Shown: one piece after another, positions 13,009 through 24,592 of the stretch | Layout: each line of letters starts with the position of its first letter | Position numbering within the stretch: position 1 is the first letter of the stretch | Source: Sipunculus nudus | Taxonomy: Eukaryota > Annelida > Sipuncula > Golfingiida > Sipunculidae | DNA: 64,000 bases | Direction of reading: 5' to 3' | NCBI GenBank assembly: GCA_026874595.1 | Contig: CM049319.1 | Location: 55,992,917 to 56,056,916, forward strand | Program-made: the position numbers and the translations under genes | Notes under the pieces: model-generated | Told to the model about the DNA's origin: nothing | The model's database searches: none | Seen by the model: only the letters and a program-made list of their open reading frames with translations

Positions 13009-13016
13009 TATATAAA
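13009..13016 (+). promoter_or_regulatory. TATA box
   Basis: TATATAAA followed by GAGG. About 25-35 bases downstream is a GAGAGAGAGAG tract, so transcription would start near 13040. Confidence 0.6.
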
Positions 13017-13773
13017 GAGGCTGTGTTTTAAAGTCGAGAGAGAGAGCAGCAGAGAAGATTCCAGCGAACGCAGAAGCGTGTGTGTCGGTTTTTGGGACCT
13101 TATCCGACGAGTGCGGCAATTATAGATTTTCTTCAGACTTTCTACTGGATTTTGTGACGAATCTTGTTTGGACTTCAGTTAAATTTCTGGATTGTTACAA
13201 GAGCTTTACACTGGACTGTCATTCTCCGAGTGTATACATTTAAAGAAATTGTTGTTGTGACGACGTAGGTATCCAGGTACTGTGCACATTGTTTATTTTA
13301 CTGTGTGATCGTATTGATTTGTTGTTATACCGCTGTTTTACTGTATAATTGTATTGATTTAGTGTTTGGTAATGTTAGGGTTGTTTTAATAATAAATTAT
13401 AGTTATTTGTTAATAAAAAACCGCTGACTTCTTTGTTCATTCCCCTAGACATTTCACGCTGCCTAGTGTTACAGAATCTGATTTTTTTTTATCTCCTTGA
13501 CAAAATTTGTGTTCATCAACCATACGTGATCTGTTTATATTAGGTTTCGCAACAGTATATTTAGTCAAATTATTTTAAAATGGTCTTTTTTTCTAAGGAA
13601 ACTTGGTCGATCACAATTTTTTTAATTTATGCATGAGCTTAAGCTTACGCGCATGATTTTATGTATGTTATCAAATAACCTAGGAATGACTGCAACTGAG
13701 AACAACCCGTATCATCAAGCTTCTCATGCAGCTGCAGCTATACACTGCAGTCGTCCCAGCATTCTTTCCTATA

Positions 13774-14078
13774 AGGCCAAAAAAATTAAAGGTAGGGTTC
13801 TCAGGTACCGCAAGCGTCAATTTTTACCCCCCGCATCAAAACTTTTTATTTTGATTTTCATCTTTCAAAAGATTAAATAATATATTTTTGATAAGATTTA
13901 CTTTGTTAAGTAGTGCCTTTACCTGTTGGGCCATAAAATTATGTTATTTTCATGCTTTTCCCCGATCATATGACATTAATATCGAAACATACATAAAAGG
14001 TAAAAATAAAATATCGCTCGCCCACACTGATTTCTGCAAAAAAAATGGGCCTGGGAACCATACTTTTTTGTTTGGCCT
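13774..14078. mobile_element. AGGCCAAA-ended MITE, copy 1
   Basis: Left end AGGCCAAAAAAATTAAAGG followed by TAGGGTTCTCAGG; the right end ...CCTGGGAACCATAC...TTTGGCCT is its inverted counterpart. The internal part TTATTTTCATGCTTTT, ATCATATGACAT and ATCGAAACAT is shared with copies at 14723, 27897 and 47670. The open frames here lie inside this non-autonomous element. Confidence 0.8.
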
Positions 14079-14722
14079 AACTGCTGTTTTTTATGATAAA
14101 GCCACAGTGCTGGAACCATAGTGGATAACCGCTGCGTTAAGAGCGTTAATTTCATTGGAATAGTTAAATATGTGACCGCATGCCATTCGATTCCATTTGG
14201 CCATGTGTTGACCTACGTAACGAGAACAGCATACTTTTTATATTATTCTAAGAAAGCAATAAAATATTAATACTTAAGCTTTTTTTGTATCATTCATAAC
14301 AATTCCTTCGAGGTAGGGGAATTAAATTAGTTCAAATTTAATTAAATTATTTTCACAATTTCTTCATTATGAAAATTCCAGTCTTACAATTTCTTAGCAC
14401 TACATTATAAAATAGTGTAATGGCTGTCATCAAATATCTAAGGAATTGTTGTAATTGATGATAAGTGAATAGTTTTAAGCTACCATCTATGTCTGAAATG
14501 GTCCATCTATTTAAAAATGTTATATTTAATTGCGACCCACTTTCATGCACAATAGCTCACTTAGCGAATAAAAGACCCATATGTCTCTTTCTTATATTGT
14601 TTTTATTCATTGAATTTTTTTTTCTGGTAAACATAGGCAAACTAGGACATGCACCAGAAAAGTTGTGGGAACTCGTTTTCTAAACCACACCGCTTTCGCT
14701 CAAGGGTCATCTGTTAAGTATA

Positions 14723-15065
14723 AGGCCAAAAATAATTAAAGGTATGGTTCTCAGGCACCGCCCGCATCAATTTTAAACCCCCCCCCCCCCGCATCAAAAA
14801 TATTTATTTTCAATAAAAACTTTCCAATTTTGAGCTGCTACCGCTCCGTAATTTCATTCAAGAAGATAAAACCATACAATTTCCTTTGGTTTGTAGTGCT
14901 TTCACTTATTTAGCAAAATAAAAGTGTTATTTTCATGCTTTTACTTTATCATTTGACATTTTTATCGAAACATACCAAAAAAAATTAAAATAAAAAAAGC
15001 GGCCACCCGCATTGATTTAAAAAATAAAGTGCCTGAGAACCATATCTTTTTTTTATTTTGGCTTA
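14723..15065. mobile_element. AGGCCAAA-ended MITE, copy 2
   Basis: Starts AGGCCAAAAATAATTAAAGG and ends TTTTGGCTT, with the inner terminal words GGTTCTCAGGCACC and GTGCCTGAGAACC inverted. A run of C at 14779 may have slipped. Same internal words as copy 1, and lies 645 bases from it in the same orientation. Confidence 0.8.
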
Positions 15066-15620
15066 AGACATGAAATTTATTTCGGGGGGGGGGGGGGTGG
15101 CATGTCCCCTCAATATGTTATGGGGTGGGTTTACCTTGTGCCTAAATCAATTTTCATTGAATAGTATATATAATCTTAATAATATTTTTGGATAATTGTT
15201 TCAACCATTTTACTTTGTCCTCATATTTTTCTCAATAGTTTTTTATTGAGTTTATTATATTGAGAAAATATAGGATAGTTTTTGTATGAATCGCCATATA
15301 TGTTATTCCGTATTATTAAATTTTCAAATCAAATGTGAATTTTGAATAGGTATATACACCTTCACCACGACTTTTAACTAGGTGGAATATTAAATCCAAT
15401 CATATTTATATTTTTATAGAGAATAATATTTATATATTGGAAATGAAATGAATTTATAAATAGAATTATAGACCTGGTTCGATTTTTAAGTTTACTATGA
15501 AATATGATATTATATATCCAAACCGGTTATAGAATTAACATATACTGGAAACATAATACCTTATTTTTTTAAACCTTTACTTAATTTGGTATATATTTGA
15601 AATGTATCACTCAGACAATA

Positions 15621-15624
<4 letters not shown>
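15066..15624. other. No gene seen
   Basis: Very AT-rich, with a G homopolymer at about 15085-15096. No coding or repeat assignment. Confidence 0.5.

Positions 15625-15701
<77 letters not shown>
15625..15701. repeat. (TA)n microsatellite
   Basis: Long uninterrupted TA run. Confidence 0.97.
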
Positions 15702-15702
<1 letters not shown>

Positions 15703-17084
15703 GCATTTGAAATATATATATTTCTTATTATGTCTTGGGAATGAAGAAAATCATGAAAATCCCTGTTTGTCACAAAGGGGGGAGGCTTCTGTCGGTATTA
15801 TTCTGAGTTGTCCCCTCTCATGTTCTCGGCAAACAAGGATCATGGTATATATAAGATACTCCTTCTGCAAAGATAAGCACGGTTGTAAGATATCAGGGCT
15901 ACCCGTCTTAACTATAAGTGGACTGACCCAGTAATTACTCAAATTAAGCTACCTGCATGGTTAAATAGGCTGTCCTAGGGCAGGGTGCAAAAGCGTGACT
16001 TGCTCTGGTGCCTGAATGATCCAGACCACGTCTGCACGGGCGGCACTTAGTTCAGTCATTTTGATGTGTAAGGGACTGAACGTTAATCGACACAAGGTGA
16101 AGTTACAGTAGCCGCCGCGATTGTTCTATTTCCCCGATTATCACGTTTAACTTATAGACTGGCAGTATCTGTTAGGCTTAAGAATAACAACCATTCCAAA
16201 CTCGGACAGACCTTTCGGCCATTTGGTGATTTTTAACCTAAAATCTTGTGTCGTTTTATATTGTCTGTTGGGGAAATCCTATACGGTGATGGTGTATATA
16301 ATATGTAGAGATTTTCTTAATTCCGTGCTTTAGATGATAAAATGGGTTACTATTTTATGGAGAGTGTGATATCTATCATTAATGAAAAAGTATTACTGCG
16401 GGGGGAGACTTTCTCTTATCTCGAGACATCACAATTGCATCACCAATTGCAAACCCGGTAGCCATTAGCTTAACACATGGCGTCCCTTGCCATCGCCTCA
16501 GGACAAATAAATCGAGGCATGGAATAGAGAAACAAAGGAACATAGGTCCTCTTTACCCTGTATTGGGGGCGGGAGAAATAATTCAGTGGATAAAAAAGCA
16601 TTAAGACAAATCAAACCAAGCCTGGTAGAACGATATCACCGATTTAACAGTCTAGACACACAAATCGTCGTTTAGTACAAAGTGTTATCACCAGATGACG
16701 CTAACGGCGTATCACTTATCACGGTTATGTTCAGGGATAACATCTTCTCCGCGTCTCAAGAGCACCTTCTTTAAAAAAAACACTGCCTATGGCGCAGCAT
16801 TAACAGACCTTTTGGTGTAGGAGCTGGAAAGATGGGATGTACCATGGCACTGTTCTGCAAGCATAAGAAACCCTCAGGGTGCCAAACGAGAACGGCTTTT
16901 TAAGGGCAACTTTTCATCTATCATTTCTAGAGAGTGTATGTGATTTCTGGCTTACTCTTCGTACACATTAAAGAACTCTCGGTCTTTCCTGAATATAAAA
17001 TTCTCATAACGCCTCTGAGACGGATGAATTAGTTGTTTATCTACAAGCTATTAGCAATGTTTACAAACAGAAACCATGATACTT
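15702..17084. other. No gene seen
   Basis: Higher-complexity, moderately GC sequence without a recognisable exon, repeat family or RNA. Confidence 0.45.
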
Positions 17085-17245
17085 AAGGTGGTTGGTTGCC
17101 CATGTGCGGATGTTGAAAAGTCACTAGTTGCAAGACGCCCTTTGTAAAGCTTTGGTTTGTTCGACTTGCCGCTAGATGTCCTCGTTTAGTGTGTCCGAAT
17201 TGTTTTGAGGTTATAAACACGTGAGTATTCACAAAACAATCAGCC
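17085..17245. repeat. Dispersed repeat, pair member 1
   Basis: Shares ATGTGCGGATGTTGAAAAGTCACTA, ACGCCCTTTG, AGATGTCCT and GGTATAAAC-like words in order with 22648-22850, with small indels. Non-coding; family unknown. Confidence 0.6.
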
Positions 17246-18096
17246 TGTGTGCGGTGCCCAGGCACCGGCGTTTTCTGGCCTATTTTATAAAAGCTTCAAG
17301 GGATAACCTTTAGTTGTCAGATATCGGAATATGTCTGCTAAAGTCTGCTCAACAGGAGGCGCCTATAGAAATTTTAAATTCTCTTAAACTTAAATATTAG
17401 CACAAATATGGACACTTTAGCTGATGAAGGACTAAAAGTCTAATATGGGATGAAAAACTTTATGACAAATATTACTGTTAACATTTGTGAAACATTTCGG
17501 TTGATCTGAATCTTGTAGCCAAGTGACATGGCGTCTCTCGTGGGTAGCTAGCTAGCCTCTCCTTGATTGTTACATTTTTTATTATATTTATGACACTATA
17601 CAACCAATCATCAGCTTTTAACATTCGGAAATTCTAAGCCGAATCTTTTAGCCCAATGGATTCGACCGAGGAGTTCCGAATGCAGCTTTTAAGTATTTGA
17701 CAGAAGCCTCGACCTCCATAAAAGGGATTGAGATGTTAATTCTTATCAATTAAGCCCATGCCGCATTCCTTTATTGCAATTTCCCTTTTGAAACTGATCT
17801 GCCAATTTTTATGAAAATATTCCCATATTTCAATGGGCGCCCATGGCTTGTTGATTACATCATTTAGGTTCGTTAAATGAAGATTAAGGTAACCAATGTG
17901 ATAGAAAAAAAAAACAAGGGACCCATGGGTAAAGGTGCTCAGCTGCATTTTGCAAAATTTTAGCAAATGCAAAATAAACTCTATTGTTGTTATTTTTTTT
18001 ATTAAACCAGTAAAACATCGAAATTACGACGACTGCCAAAGTGTTTCACATTTTCGATTTCGTCATCTGAGTGAAGTCTAATAATAAAAACAAAAA

Positions 18097-18180
18097 ATTA
18101 TTTGGACCGGGAACAAGTGGTCGTTATTCATGGTTGGTCGCTAAACCGAGGTGGTCGTTATGTGATGCTTTTTTGTACTG
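18097..18180. repeat. Mariner/pogo-like MITE remnant
   Basis: Contains GTGGTCGTTATTCATGGTTGGTCGCTAAACCGAGGTGGTCG, the subterminal pattern common to TA-targeting MITEs whose ends read CAGT(G/C)(A/G)AACCTCGG. Ends are decayed. Confidence 0.35.
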
Positions 18181-18239
18181 CCATTTTAAAAGAAAAGACA
18201 AAATTGCCCTGCTGTTTGGTAAATAATTAAGTACTAAAT

Positions 18240-18850
18240 ATTACATTACATTACATTACATGACATGTTTTATAGAGCGCTCGACTTATACGTATACATA
18301 AATACATATTCTGTGGCGCTTAACAAGAAAGACGTTCTGAGTCCATTTCAAACTACATAAGCTTTTTGAAAAAGGTACGTCTTACAGTTTTCCTGAATTT
18401 CGGTAGACTACGTGTATTGCGAATATGTAGCAGCATGTTTCAATGTTTTGAAGCAAATGCACAAAAGCTGCGTTCCGCAAATATTCGAGCTTATACAGGT
18501 ATTAATACAGGTATTTCTGTTTGGTCTTAGAGAGTACACTTGTTTGGTTTTCTGATGCAGGAGATTCTACAAGTAGAGCGGAGCCTGCCCATGTAGGCAT
18601 TTGTGAACGATGGTTAAGATTTTAAATAATTCCCTATTTTATAGGCTGCCAATGTAGACGTTTCAAGGCAGCCATGCTGCTTTGTGGCCTATCACAGTTC
18701 GGCACCAGTTTAGCCGCAGCATTCTGAATCCTTTGCATTCGCTGAAGTTTTGGTTTTAACTGTGTTTGGAAGGCCCATATATATCCCGTTGCAGTATTCT
18801 AGATGGGAGAGAATCAGCACATAAACAAATATATGATTGCCAAACTAATA
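18240..18850 (-). pseudogene. LINE 3' end, CR1/L2-like reverse transcriptase remnant
   Basis: Read on the minus strand, several frames in succession give the C-terminal pattern of non-LTR reverse transcriptases: a SHLEYCNG block, LQRMQRIQNAAAKLV, LHWQPIK, and a late PKFRKTVRRTFFKKL-type block. Frameshifts and stops interrupt it. The minus-strand 3' end is a microsatellite tail, (GTAAT)n, at 18240-18261, as is usual for CR1/L2-type elements. This is a 5'-truncated dead copy. Confidence 0.75.
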
Positions 18851-19673
18851 CTCTGATCTTACATCGTCCATGAAAAAGACAGTAAGGGTTTTTGAGATGG
18901 AATGACTGGTCACTTTATTTCACTTTCTGCTGAGACAGGGAAATAAAGCTTTGAGTTCATATCAAACCCTTTTTTTTCCGGCATATCCATTTTGGCAGGA
19001 CAATAATGATTAATTTAAAGAATAATTTTTATAATATTCACTTTATTTACTTTACAAATTTTATAAGATCACAATATAAAAAATATGAAAATATAAGTTT
19101 ATTCAGAATGATCAGTTGCATCTTTACTTATCATTGGTCTAGCTCGAGCATGTCAAATTACGCATATACATTTATATTAATTTCTTTTATTCATAAAATG
19201 TTTAAAATGAATTTAAAAAGAAATAGATTTTTACACAAAGAAATTACTAAAATAACCAAATGCCACATCATGGCATCTTCAAGATCATTCCTTGGATCAA
19301 TATTCCCAAAGAGTTTGAATACTGGAGTTTTCAGTTCATCGTACACGCTTAAGTTTATTAACTTAAATAAAAGATTAAGTTAAATTGATTTAAAAAATCC
19401 CTTTTCAATACAAGAATGTACACTGACAAACAATACCATTATGCTAATAATTATCTCAAATATAATTTAATACTAAAATTTTTATTGAATTTCACACACG
19501 TTAACAAAGACCCGAAACATTTTTTATTGTCTGAAGTAAGGAATTCCTCCCAACATGAACATCCACACTTTGTGGACACATAATTAAATGTACACTGCAT
19601 CATTGTAACCCCTTGCCAAAGCCTAAATGCAGCAAAAACCTATAGTTCAAATGACTTATAGTCAGCAAAGCTA
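18851..19673. other. No gene seen
   Basis: AT-rich. The 125-codon + strand frame at 19006-19383 is dominated by Asn/Ile/Phe/Lys/Ser as expected from AT bias, with no domain. Confidence 0.5.
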
Positions 19674-19844
19674 ACTATGTTTTATGGTAGACACGCAGAG
19701 CCATAACAAGGTGCTTAACAGCCGTATGCGAGGTACTGATACAATTTGCTTGGATGGTTTTGCTGGGAAACTTCTGTATAAAGCAAAACTGAACTGACAG
19801 TGTGAAAAATAAGCATAATATTGCTATCGATAATGTCCCTTTAA
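19674..19844. mobile_element. TTAA MITE family 2, right-end fragment
   Basis: Collinear with the right part of the element at 42208-42721: AGCCATAACAAGGTG, AACAGCCGTATGCGAGGTA, GTTTTGCTGGGAAACTT, AACTGAACTGA and the end ATGTCCCTTTAA. The left part is missing. Confidence 0.8.
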
Positions 19845-20127
19845 GTGTTATTGTTTTCAAGTGTTCGATGCACGCGGTTAGGAAAAACTCAGAAGTCATA
19901 ACATATGTTGCTGATCCAGAATCACGATAGTTCAATCTATCAAGATCTTTAGACGCTAACTGGGACGGTGCTCGAACCCGGTTACCCCTATGTGAAACAT
20001 GTCATGTCGTATCCGGAAAAAAAGTAATATTGTTTCATTTTAACACGCTCATAACTTACAACACAGGTAAGAACCAAGGGGAAGGCAAAATAAATTTGAC
20101 ATCAAAATTATAATTATAAATATTTTA

Positions 20128-20129
<2 letters not shown>

Positions 20130-20165
<36 letters not shown>
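20130..20165. repeat. (ATT)n microsatellite
   Basis: Trinucleotide TTA run of about 11 units. Confidence 0.95.
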
Positions 20166-20169
20166 ATTA

Positions 20170-21280
20170 TTATAACCATTGATAGGCCTGTTGTTGTAGT
20201 TGTTTGTACTAGCACATGATCCGGTCGTTCTTGCGAAATCCCCGTGGTACCTGATAGATTCCCTTCACGGAATAAAATGTAAAATTCCCGGAAGTATGAG
20301 AAGCTGTGGGTAATGACCATACTTAGGACATACTTGGTGATATTTCGGACAGTTTAATACGGGCATTTCCGAGACGTAACCAGAGAGGAGTTGAGTGCAT
20401 GATGAAAGTAAGTGGTTCTTGCCACAGTCATTTCTATTAAAGATGAGAACTATTTCTTATATAAATGTTTATGATAAAAGAAAGTGAATTACGTGTACAT
20501 ACTTAACGATAATCTTGGCAACAAAATCATAATTTTTCCTGCCCTATATATGCTAGCTGGCTACCGACAAGTATGTAACAAATCGTTTACTCCTACTTTT
20601 CTTCAACTGGTTTCTTTTTCAGTATAGCCTCCATGGGACGTATATATATTGACCTTAAACCATCCACTTCGGGCTACACTGATTTCAAATCTTATACAAA
20701 AGATCATTTGGAAATTAACCATGAATAAATAAACAGATTTAAAACTCAAAAGCGGATCCTTTTTTAAGCCCCCCCCCCCCCACCTTTGCCGGACTGGGGA
20801 CAAGCTTTTAAAGGCTTTATCATTAGTGTTTCTAAGTTACCCTTGCTTTTCTTAAATCCTAGATCTGCCTCTGAAACTCATCAGCAGAAATTTAATTCAT
20901 AAAGCAGGTTTCATCGGAATTTTTCGGAATATGTTAAAAGAAATATACAAGCAAAGAACAAGAGTTCTTTTATTAATATGTTAGTTTCCCCCATCTTATA
21001 ATAGAACTATTTAAGGTATTTTGAGTGTTTGTCTTGTCAATTATAGATGAAGTTCTAGCCTAGATTTTCCTTGTAAGACTTGAATGGACTTAAGTTTCCA
21101 TCAGCCAAATATTATCATGGTGACTGATGACGTTACAGGTTTAATATACAGGTTTGATAAGAGCCGCGCTTGACAAGCGATGCCCTATAGTGATCATCGT
21201 GTCAGTTGGGCCGTTCTTCCGACAATCCGCCTATATATCCCCACCCCTACCCCCTCCCTTTATTGACCACCCTGCATGGT
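20170..21280. other. No gene seen
   Basis: Mixed sequence with a C homopolymer at about 20770. No exon, RNA or repeat family recognised. Confidence 0.45.
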
Positions 21281-21595
21281 GACACCAGCTTTCTTTCGCG
21301 CACGATATTTCAACCACAACATGCTTGATCTTTCTCTAATTCACAGGGGTGATTGGTACCAGTGGGGCTCCAGACCTATCGAATAACAAACATTTTGGAA
21401 TTCCAATATCGCCGCCACAGCACAATCGGTGATTTTCTTTAGCGCGCGCGATATCTCAACAACAACATGCTTGAGCTTCTCAAATTCACAGGGATGACTG
21501 GTACCTATGAGGGCTCCATTCCTTTTGAATTACACACCCGCTAAATATCCAATATGGCGGCCAGACCACAATCGGAGATTTTTGAGATTGTGCAG
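21281..21595. repeat. Two-unit tandem repeat, about 142 bp
   Basis: TTTCTTT(C/A)GCGCRCGATAT(T/C)TCAAC, ACAACATGCTTGA, TTCACAGGG(G/A)TGA(T/C)TGGTACC, GGGCTCCA and CACAATCGG(T/A)GAT recur at a period of about 142 bases. Confidence 0.75.
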
Positions 21596-22052
21596 ACTTT
21601 ATTCCAGACATATCTTCCTTAATTTTATTTGAACCAGTAGCATTTTCTCCTCATGAATATTGACAAAAACCTGTATCTCTTTGTCACATTTGAAACTATA
21701 AACTAAAATTTTTACCCATATTTAAAATAGCCAACAACTACCGGAAATGCGGGGCCCTCTGAGGACCATTGTTCGACCACATCTAGTCAATAGTTCATTT
21801 TACTCAAACGAGTAAGGGTTAGTTTTTAAAATCCTGAAACAAGTATTATTAGATTCAATGTTTCTCATACACAGGCTTTATTGTATCAGAAATAACAAAG
21901 GCAAATACGTTAAAGGATTATTTGACACCTATAACTGACAGAAATCTCATTTAAAAGTCAACTATAATCAACTTTACATCCTTCCTATAGAATTCATCGA
22001 ATACTCCATGGCTTACCCTGTGTACATATTAATGAACTGTAGGGAATTCCTG

Positions 22053-22532
22053 TTAAAGGGACCCATTCACCTGTCTGAACTTTATAAACTAAAGGTGATC
22101 CCTTTGACCTTTTATAAAAAAAATAGGCCAGAAAACGTGGATATCACCGCACACAAGCTGCTTGTTCTGTTTATATCAACGTGTTTATAATATGTTGGGG
22201 CCCGCCAAAATAATTAAAACAAATTCAACAAGGGCATCTGGCAGTAAGTCAGATAAACCAGAGCTTTGCAAATGACGTTTTCTAAGAAGTGAACTTAATT
22301 TCTACCTGCGCATATATGCAACTACCACCTTGGCTAGGTTACATGTTTTTCCTGTTTGTCAACATTACTGTTTACAGCAATGTTGATGATAAACAAGTTT
22401 ATAAATCCTTTACGAAGGCGTTTTAAAAAATGTTCACAACCAAAATTACCCTTGGGTCATTAATATAAACACAGGGCCAGCCAGAAATCGCATAAATTAT
22501 TTATCAAAAGGTAGGCGAATGAGCACCTTTTG
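22053..22532. mobile_element. TTAA-flanked MITE, copy 2
   Basis: Starts TTAAAGGGACCCATTCACC and ends ...GGTAGGCGAATGAGCACCTTTT. Collinear with 8601-9074 across its length. Its first 20 bases are identical to the start of the other TTAA element at 42208, linking the two families. The right TTAA has decayed. Confidence 0.8.
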
Positions 22533-22647
22533 GAAAAGTATTTACAACGTGTGTTTGGTTGATGTATGACCTTGTTATTCCACAAGCAGTTAGTTAACAT
22601 AGCAATGTTGACAAACCGAAAAAAAAACATGTAATCTAAACGGTTTG

Positions 22648-22850
22648 GTTTTCAAATGTGCGGAAGTTGAAAGGTCACTATTTGCAAAACGCCCTTTGAC
22701 TTGTCACCAGATGTCCTTGTTGAATGTGATTGGATTATTTTGGCGGAACCCAACATGCTTGGGTATAAACAGAAGTCCACAACATTCAATGAATGTGTGT
22801 GTCAGAGATGAATAAACACTGTCGTTTTAATCCCTATTTGTGGGTGTGAT
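22648..22850. repeat. Dispersed repeat, pair member 2
   Basis: Homologous to 17085-17245 (see that entry) but retains a longer 3' part. Confidence 0.6.
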
Positions 22851-22905
22851 TTTATCAAGAGATGGACGAAACTGTGCATTTAAGACGTATATAGTCGTGC
22901 TTAAC

Positions 22906-22908
<3 letters not shown>

Positions 22909-22950
<42 letters not shown>
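22909..22950. repeat. (TA)n microsatellite
   Basis: Uninterrupted TA run. Confidence 0.97.
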
Positions 22951-22952
<2 letters not shown>

Positions 22953-23714
22953 CCTATTGTAACTTCGTAGGGAGCTAGCGTGTATCGCAAAAGAGGTGCC
23001 CAGAAATTGTCCTATGCTCTGTCGCTTCCTTCCAATGTCCCCTAAAATAAGGATTCAAGCGACTGGGGATTGAACTACCGAAATGACTGAAAATATAACA
23101 CGATTTGCCAGTTACCATGACATTTTGGTACTCAGCCATTACACGCCATAAAAAATTCAGCTTTCATAGATTCGAATCTTTATAACAAAATTTACGTCTT
23201 GTTGGTTTATGAAACGTAAGTACTAATCCTTTTATCTAATTCGCTTCAATATTGCTTTAATTTTTAATGAAATTTACAAAAATGTCCACAGCCGCATAGG
23301 GGGCACTTTTCTAATGCACAGTCCCCTCGGCAGTCGAGATTCGCTAAAAATATACTTGTAATGTTTATTCATGTTTATACACATTTCAACCAAACTTAAA
23401 TTGCGTTTATAAACCAAAAATTAAATAAATAACTTTTATCTATAAGGTCTAAATTTTATCGATCAATCCAAAGATGCATACATATCATTGTTGGCCATAC
23501 TCCGTAGATATCTTTCTACAAAATATAAATGAATCAATTGAATTTATTTTCTGAAAAATGAGGTAAATTTACCAAGTCTGCATCAATTCCAGTTCAAAAT
23601 TTTAAAAATTAATTAAAAATTCGGTTTTCCCTATAGGGTCAATTTGGCTCACACATATATAGGCTAAGTTGAAGTAAATAAATTCTGGAGAGTGTGTGTA
23701 AATGGCTCTGGGAC

Positions 23715-23935
23715 AACCCCTCCCCCCCCCCCCCCCCCCAACAATTATCCCTGGGACAAATACCCTTAAAAATATAGTCAAATACCCCTATACAATTACA
23801 CCCATCTGGAAAACTTTCCCGCCCCCTAGCCCCCTCCCCCCCACATAAACCCCCCCCCCCCCCACCCCAGCCCCGCACTGGGTTCACAGTAATTGACCGT
23901 GGGTCTTTATCTGGGGGGGGGGGGGGGCGGGTCAA
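23715..23935. repeat. C-tract / G-tract cluster
   Basis: C homopolymers of about 18 and 15 bases with shorter C runs between them, followed about 50 bases later by a G run of about 15. Open frames here come from the homopolymers. The cluster could form a hairpin, G-quadruplex or i-motif and is prone to sequencing slippage. Confidence 0.8.
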
Positions 23936-24166
23936 TCCGTCTGAATCTGATGTCCGTTTTAATGTTGGGATTGTTACATGATTCTGATTATAATTATGAC
24001 ATATATTATTCAGATATAAGATGTTAATAGATATAAGAAATAATTATATAAAAATAATGGGAAAATATATTCATTATTAGATACAAATATTTATTATATA
24101 ATTTTTATAAACTTAAATCTGATGAATAAATTATTATGTCATTAATGACAGTTAATTTTGTGATAA

Positions 24167-24170
<4 letters not shown>

Positions 24171-24206
<36 letters not shown>
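24171..24206. repeat. (AT)n microsatellite
   Basis: Uninterrupted AT run. Confidence 0.97.
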
Positions 24207-24208
<2 letters not shown>

Positions 24209-24592
24209 ATTAGGATATATTAAATATTATATAAATATTATAGGAATGTTCATATTGTTATAAGATGTTTTTAATTTAAATTCACTTTCTTGCATTGATT
24301 TAAAAAACTTCATTTATAATACTTATAATAGCCATATTAATTTTAAAAGAAAAACTTATTCAAAGCAATAACTTGTGGTCAGCTATAGTGATTCTTTTTT
24401 TTTATTCCTCAGATGGAAAAAAAAAACGAAGTCTGAATTTCTCAACTACTTGAGCGGACTTGCAAGCCTGGGGACATAACAAACAATGACGCTCGTGAAA
24501 TACTGCCGTTCTTGAAAACCTAACGAAATCATGTGTCGTAGAAAGACATTATTTCGTGCCTATCACTTAACTATGAATCAGTATATATTTGT

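Larger units (their letters stand above)
12735..13473 (+). mobile_element. LTR-like sequence with heat-shock-type promoter
   Basis: A 739-bp stretch beginning TGTTAC and ending GTGTTACA (TG...CA termini). It has the order of a long terminal repeat: purine-rich tract just upstream, promoter part with HSE-like motifs and a TATA box, a GAGA-rich start region, polyadenylation signals AATAAA at 13391 and 13412, then a short U5-like tail. I see no clear target duplication, no primer binding site after it and no pol remains before it, so it would be a solo or orphan 3' LTR. The alternative is a host promoter with its first exon. The 79-codon open frame inside is not a convincing protein. Confidence 0.5.

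Noticed and set aside
12886-13125. 79-codon open frame inside the LTR-like region
   Set aside because: It overlaps the HSE and TATA box, has no domain, and is better explained as regulatory sequence.
15561-15773. Tyr/Ile-rich open frames over TA microsatellites (also at 1012, 1190, 49473)
   Set aside because: Alternating TA codes Tyr-Ile in any frame; no flanking coding signal.
19006-19383. 125-codon open frame
   Set aside because: Composition is that of AT-rich random sequence; no recognisable domain.
19945-20005. Possible tRNA on the minus strand (GGGTTCGAGCACC B-box-like word)
   Set aside because: Only a B box is visible; no A box or acceptor stem pairing at the right distance. At most a SINE scrap.
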